From the NCBI GenBank assembly GCA_905221605.1, contig CAJNDS010002473.1:148501-212500 (forward strand): a stretch of 64,000 bases of DNA, written 5' to 3'. The DNA comes from Symbiodinium natans. Its lineage: Eukaryota; Sar; Dinophyceae; Suessiales; Symbiodiniaceae. Shown in pieces: positions 61,948 through 64,000 of this stretch; within the stretch, counting starts at the first letter, position 1, and every line of letters begins with the position of its first letter. The position numbers and the translations under genes are program-made. A model generated the notes under the pieces. The model made no database searches. It worked only from the letters and a program-made list of their open reading frames with translations, and had not been told where the DNA came from.

Positions 61948-62812
61948 GTCAGGTTGTCTTTTGGTGGGTTGAAGCGCTTAGGGTTAGGGTTTAGGGGTTT
62001 AGGGGTTTAGGGGTTTAGGGTTTAGGGTTTAGGGTTTAGGGTTTAGGGTTTAGGGTTTAGGGTTTAGGGTTTAGGGTTTAGGGTTTAGGGTTTAGGGGTT
62101 AGGGGTTAGGGGTTAGGGGTTAGAGGTTTAGGGCTTGTTTCTGGAAGGCCAGAAGTTTGGGCTTTTTGGTGGGCTTCATGGTGCAGCAAGGGCTTTTGTG
62201 CCAGAGTCTCCCCCACACTTCGCCTACACTTACCCTACTTAACCAAGCCTCAACCCCAAAGCCTTAAGTTTTGGGTTTAGGGGTTTAGGGTTTAGGGTAT
62301 TTAGGCTTTCAGGATTTTGGATGAAAACCCCCTTGTCCGCTTGTATTTCTGACTCGCTTCTTATGTTTCTGACTCGTGCTGTCATGCTTTCTGACGGCAG
62401 CCTTTTTGGTCCGAGGTTCCCCTTGTGCCTCTGGTACTTATGAACCAGTTAGAACTGTACTTACAACTGTACTTATAACCATATTGGGGGCACTTAAGGG
62501 GCTTATAAGTGGGTGATAAGTACAGTTATAGCTGGTTACCAAGTACCATGAACCTCCAAGTAGGGGTAGGGGCTGTGAATACTAGGAGGGCTGGAGTGGC
62601 CCCTGAAATCACCAGTTTGCCTCGTGCAAATCTTCCTGAAGTAGCATGATGAAGTTTAGGTAGCTCTTGGTGGCCAAGGCCATGGTCCAACCCTAAACCC
62701 TAAACCCAAAACCCTAAACCCTAAACCCCAAATCCTACATATCCCAAACCCCCCCAAACCCTTCAAGCTCCCAAAATCCTTAGACCCTAGAACCGAAACC
62801 CAAACATTGGAG
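61948..62812 (+). other. Channel intron with telomeric ends
   Basis: Starts GTCAGGTTG, with TTAGGG/TTTAGGG arrays from 61977 to 62105, and ends after CCCTAGAACCGAAACCC with AG at 62811-62812. Includes a palindromic element (62433-62560). A minus-strand frame near 62600-62690 (MALATKSYLNFIMLLQEDLH) looks protein-like and is unassigned. Confidence 0.65.
62433..62560. repeat. GGTACTTATGAACCAG palindromic element
   Basis: Left GGTACTTATGAACCAGTTAG, right GGTTACCAAGTACCATGAAC; nested GTACTTATAACC and GGGTGATAAGTAC. Related to about 5380-5490. Confidence 0.65.
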
Positions 62813-62867
62813 GGGACTTTCCTTGACCACTACACGTCTTCTCTCCACTGGGCTCTGACGCCGCGTG
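62813..62867 (+). CDS. Channel exon: pore helix
   Basis: The frame reads GTFLDHYTSSLHWALTP. Y-x-(T/S)-S-L-H-W-(A/S)-L-T is the pore-helix motif of many alveolate CNG-like channels. The donor may be GTGGCT (62864 on) or a GC two bases after the Leu codon, so the exact end is open. Confidence 0.75.
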
Positions 62868-63075
62868 GCTGAGTTGTTTTTGTCTTTTTCGTGCTGGGGT
62901 CTTGAGCAATTAGTAGAAGCCCCAGACCCTAAAACCCTAAGCCCTGAACCCTAAACCCTAAACCCTAAACCCTAAACCCTAAACCCTAAACCCCAAAACT
63001 AAAACCCTAAACCCTAAAACCCTAAACCCTGAGACCCTCAACCCTAGAGCTCCAGACCCTCAAAGCTTTTTTTTC

Positions 63076-63150
63076 TGGGCAACGTGTCCATCCCTAATGC
63101 TTCCTACGACCCCCTGAAGCTCAACAGGTTCTTCGAATCATCCGTCCTCT
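63076..63150 (+). CDS. Possible channel exon: post-pore and S6 start
   Basis: The frame reads GNVSIPNASYDPLKLNRFFE and then SSVLFIW. It could be the segment after the pore and the first part of S6. The acceptor is unclear, and a dispersed element follows from 63169. Confidence 0.4.
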
Positions 63151-63168
63151 TCATATGGTCCCTTACCA

Positions 63169-63285
63169 TTTCTCTGTGGTGCTTTACTGTAACTTTAGAT
63201 CCTTAGCCTTTTTGGGTTTATTGGGTTTCTTAACAAGGCAGCTAAAAGTGAAATTTATAGCTACCCTGCACAGTGCAGCCAAGAT
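63169..63285 (+). repeat. Dispersed 115-bp element, copy 3
   Basis: Matches 40552-40667 and 49241-49356, with a slightly altered hairpin (AGCTAAAAGTGAAATTTATA then GCT). Confidence 0.8.
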
Positions 63286-64000
63286 TTTGGCTTGTCTGGG
63301 AAATATAATGGGTGGGGCTCGCGAACTAAGGGCCCATACTGAGGGCCTTTGTAACTTCCCTGACATCCACTACCCGTATTCAGGCTAGGGGGGGGGCAGC
63401 TGATTTCTCCATGGTCTCGTACGCGAAGGGCTGGTACCCTTAGTCATCTTTCTCAGGTCCACGCCCACTCCCTATAGGTCCATGTACCTCAATACCCTAA
63501 ACCCTAAACCCTAAACCCTAAACCCGGGCCCCGAAGTCCAAACCCTTTGTCTTAAGGCTGGGTTCGGGTTTTGGGGTTTTGGGACTTAGGGGCGTCCCTG
63601 GCGGCTTCACTGTTCTTCCAGCTGACGAAAGCCCCTGAACCCTATCCCTAAACCCTAAACCCCGAACCCCTAAACCCCAAACCCTAAACCCCAAACCCGA
63701 AACCGTGGAACCCACACCCCAAACCCCCAAACCCTACACCCAAGAGCCAAGGCAGTTCACGCCATCAACCAACAACATTGCTCCGGACAACGGATGGGAA
63801 AGGTGGGGAAATTTCGGGCAGCTGGTTGCTATTTTTGTGGTTGCTACTTTATTTGAGCAAGAAGATTCGTACCCCTCAAAGCAGGGTTTGTTTTGCTTAC
63901 TGAATTTGGGTAATTTTAGAGGCTCTATTTTAACTCGAGCCCAAGCCACAGGACGACTTCCAGTTCTGGGTTTAATTAGGGTGTAAGGTTTAGGGTTTAG
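63286..64000. other. Window end: repeats and unassigned sequence
   Basis: G run (63388-63395), a truncated GGGTCCATG-type end fused to CCCTAAA (63477-63525), CCCTAAA/CCCCAAA units (63640-63735). The plus frame 63705-63986 and its minus shadow show no domain. Confidence 0.55.

Larger units (their letters stand above)
47240..63150 (+). other. Gene span: CNG-like / voltage-sensor cation channel
   Basis: A series of plus-strand exons whose order matches a six-helix cation channel of the CNG/HCN/EAG-like superfamily, as found in large numbers in alveolates: pre-S1, S1, S2-S3 linker, S3, S4, S5 (two exons), S5-pore linker, pore helix, possible S6 start. Five junctions join with GT-AG and matching phase: 52915/54020, 54092/58374, 58444/59838, 59902/60843 and 61947/62813. 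An S2 exon should lie between 48.5 and 52.8 kb and was not found. N-terminal and C-terminal parts (a cyclic-nucleotide-binding domain is expected) would be upstream and beyond the window. The product would sit in a membrane and pass cations. Confidence 0.8.
1..64000. repeat. Window-wide interstitial telomeric repeats (TTTAGGG/CCCTAAA)
   Basis: Perfect and degenerate 7-mers TTTAGGG and its complement recur through nearly the whole window, in tracts from one or two units to about 220 bp, on both strands. TTTAGGG is the telomere unit of plants and of several algae and alveolates including dinoflagellates. Common variants are TTTAGGGG, TTCAGGG, TTTGGGG and TATAGGG. The tracts are absent from two places: the LINE (8479-19088) and the AT-rich island (about 29905-32190). 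They often lie directly against short coding islands. Confidence 0.97.

Noticed and set aside
1-64000. Interpretation as a chromosome end or a plant sequence
   Set aside because: Tracts occur in both orientations throughout with genes between them, so this is not a terminal telomere. The spliced-leader tail, LINE type and channel motifs favour a dinoflagellate-like host over a plant.

Overview
The window reads as nuclear DNA of a dinoflagellate-like alga; this is an inference and no species is claimed. The support is: (i) TTTAGGG/CCCTAAA telomere-type repeats scattered every few hundred bases on both strands; (ii) a 10.6 kb non-LTR retrotransposon whose first bases match the 3' end of the dinoflagellate spliced leader (GGCTCAAG); (iii) gene fragments of kinds abundant in dinoflagellates (PPR, RCC1-like, CNG-like channels) in very short exons; (iv) many small palindromic elements. 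Nothing looks prokaryotic, and I saw no rRNA, tRNA or CRISPR array.

Layout. 0-8.4 kb: telomeric tracts with short coding islands, several PPR-like. 8.48-19.09 kb: an apparently intact LINE with two long ORFs, flanked by a 20-bp target-site duplication and sitting inside an older ~127-bp inverted-repeat element; a related uninterrupted copy lies at 29.8 kb. 19.1-28.6 kb: more telomeric tracts and coding islands. 28.6-29.6 kb: an RCC1-like repeat ORF. 29.9-32.2 kb: an AT-rich island without telomeric repeats, holding small or broken ORFs. 32.2-47 kb: telomeric tracts, palindromic elements and scattered coding islands. 47.2-63.2 kb: exons of a voltage-sensor/CNG-like cation channel on the + strand (pre-S1, S1, S2-S3 linker, S3, S4, S5 in two exons, S5-pore linker, pore helix, possibly start of S6). 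A 2.6 kb minisatellite cluster lies in one of its introns. No long ORF reveals this gene because its exons are only about 45-80 bp.

The main new observation is architectural. Many introns appear to begin with TTTAGGG repeats at or near the donor and to end with CCCTAAA repeats just before the acceptor, so the two intron ends are complementary. In the channel gene, which was recognised by homology and by matching exon phases rather than by the repeats, every upstream flank is CCCTAAA and five of nine downstream flanks are TTTAGGG. Two sites suggest that telomeric tracts are inserted: one splits a repeat element that is uninterrupted elsewhere in the window, and one is bracketed by a perfect 27-bp direct repeat.

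Limits: all reading was by eye. Exon ends are provisional, S2 of the channel was not found, and family names rest on recognised motifs rather than searches.
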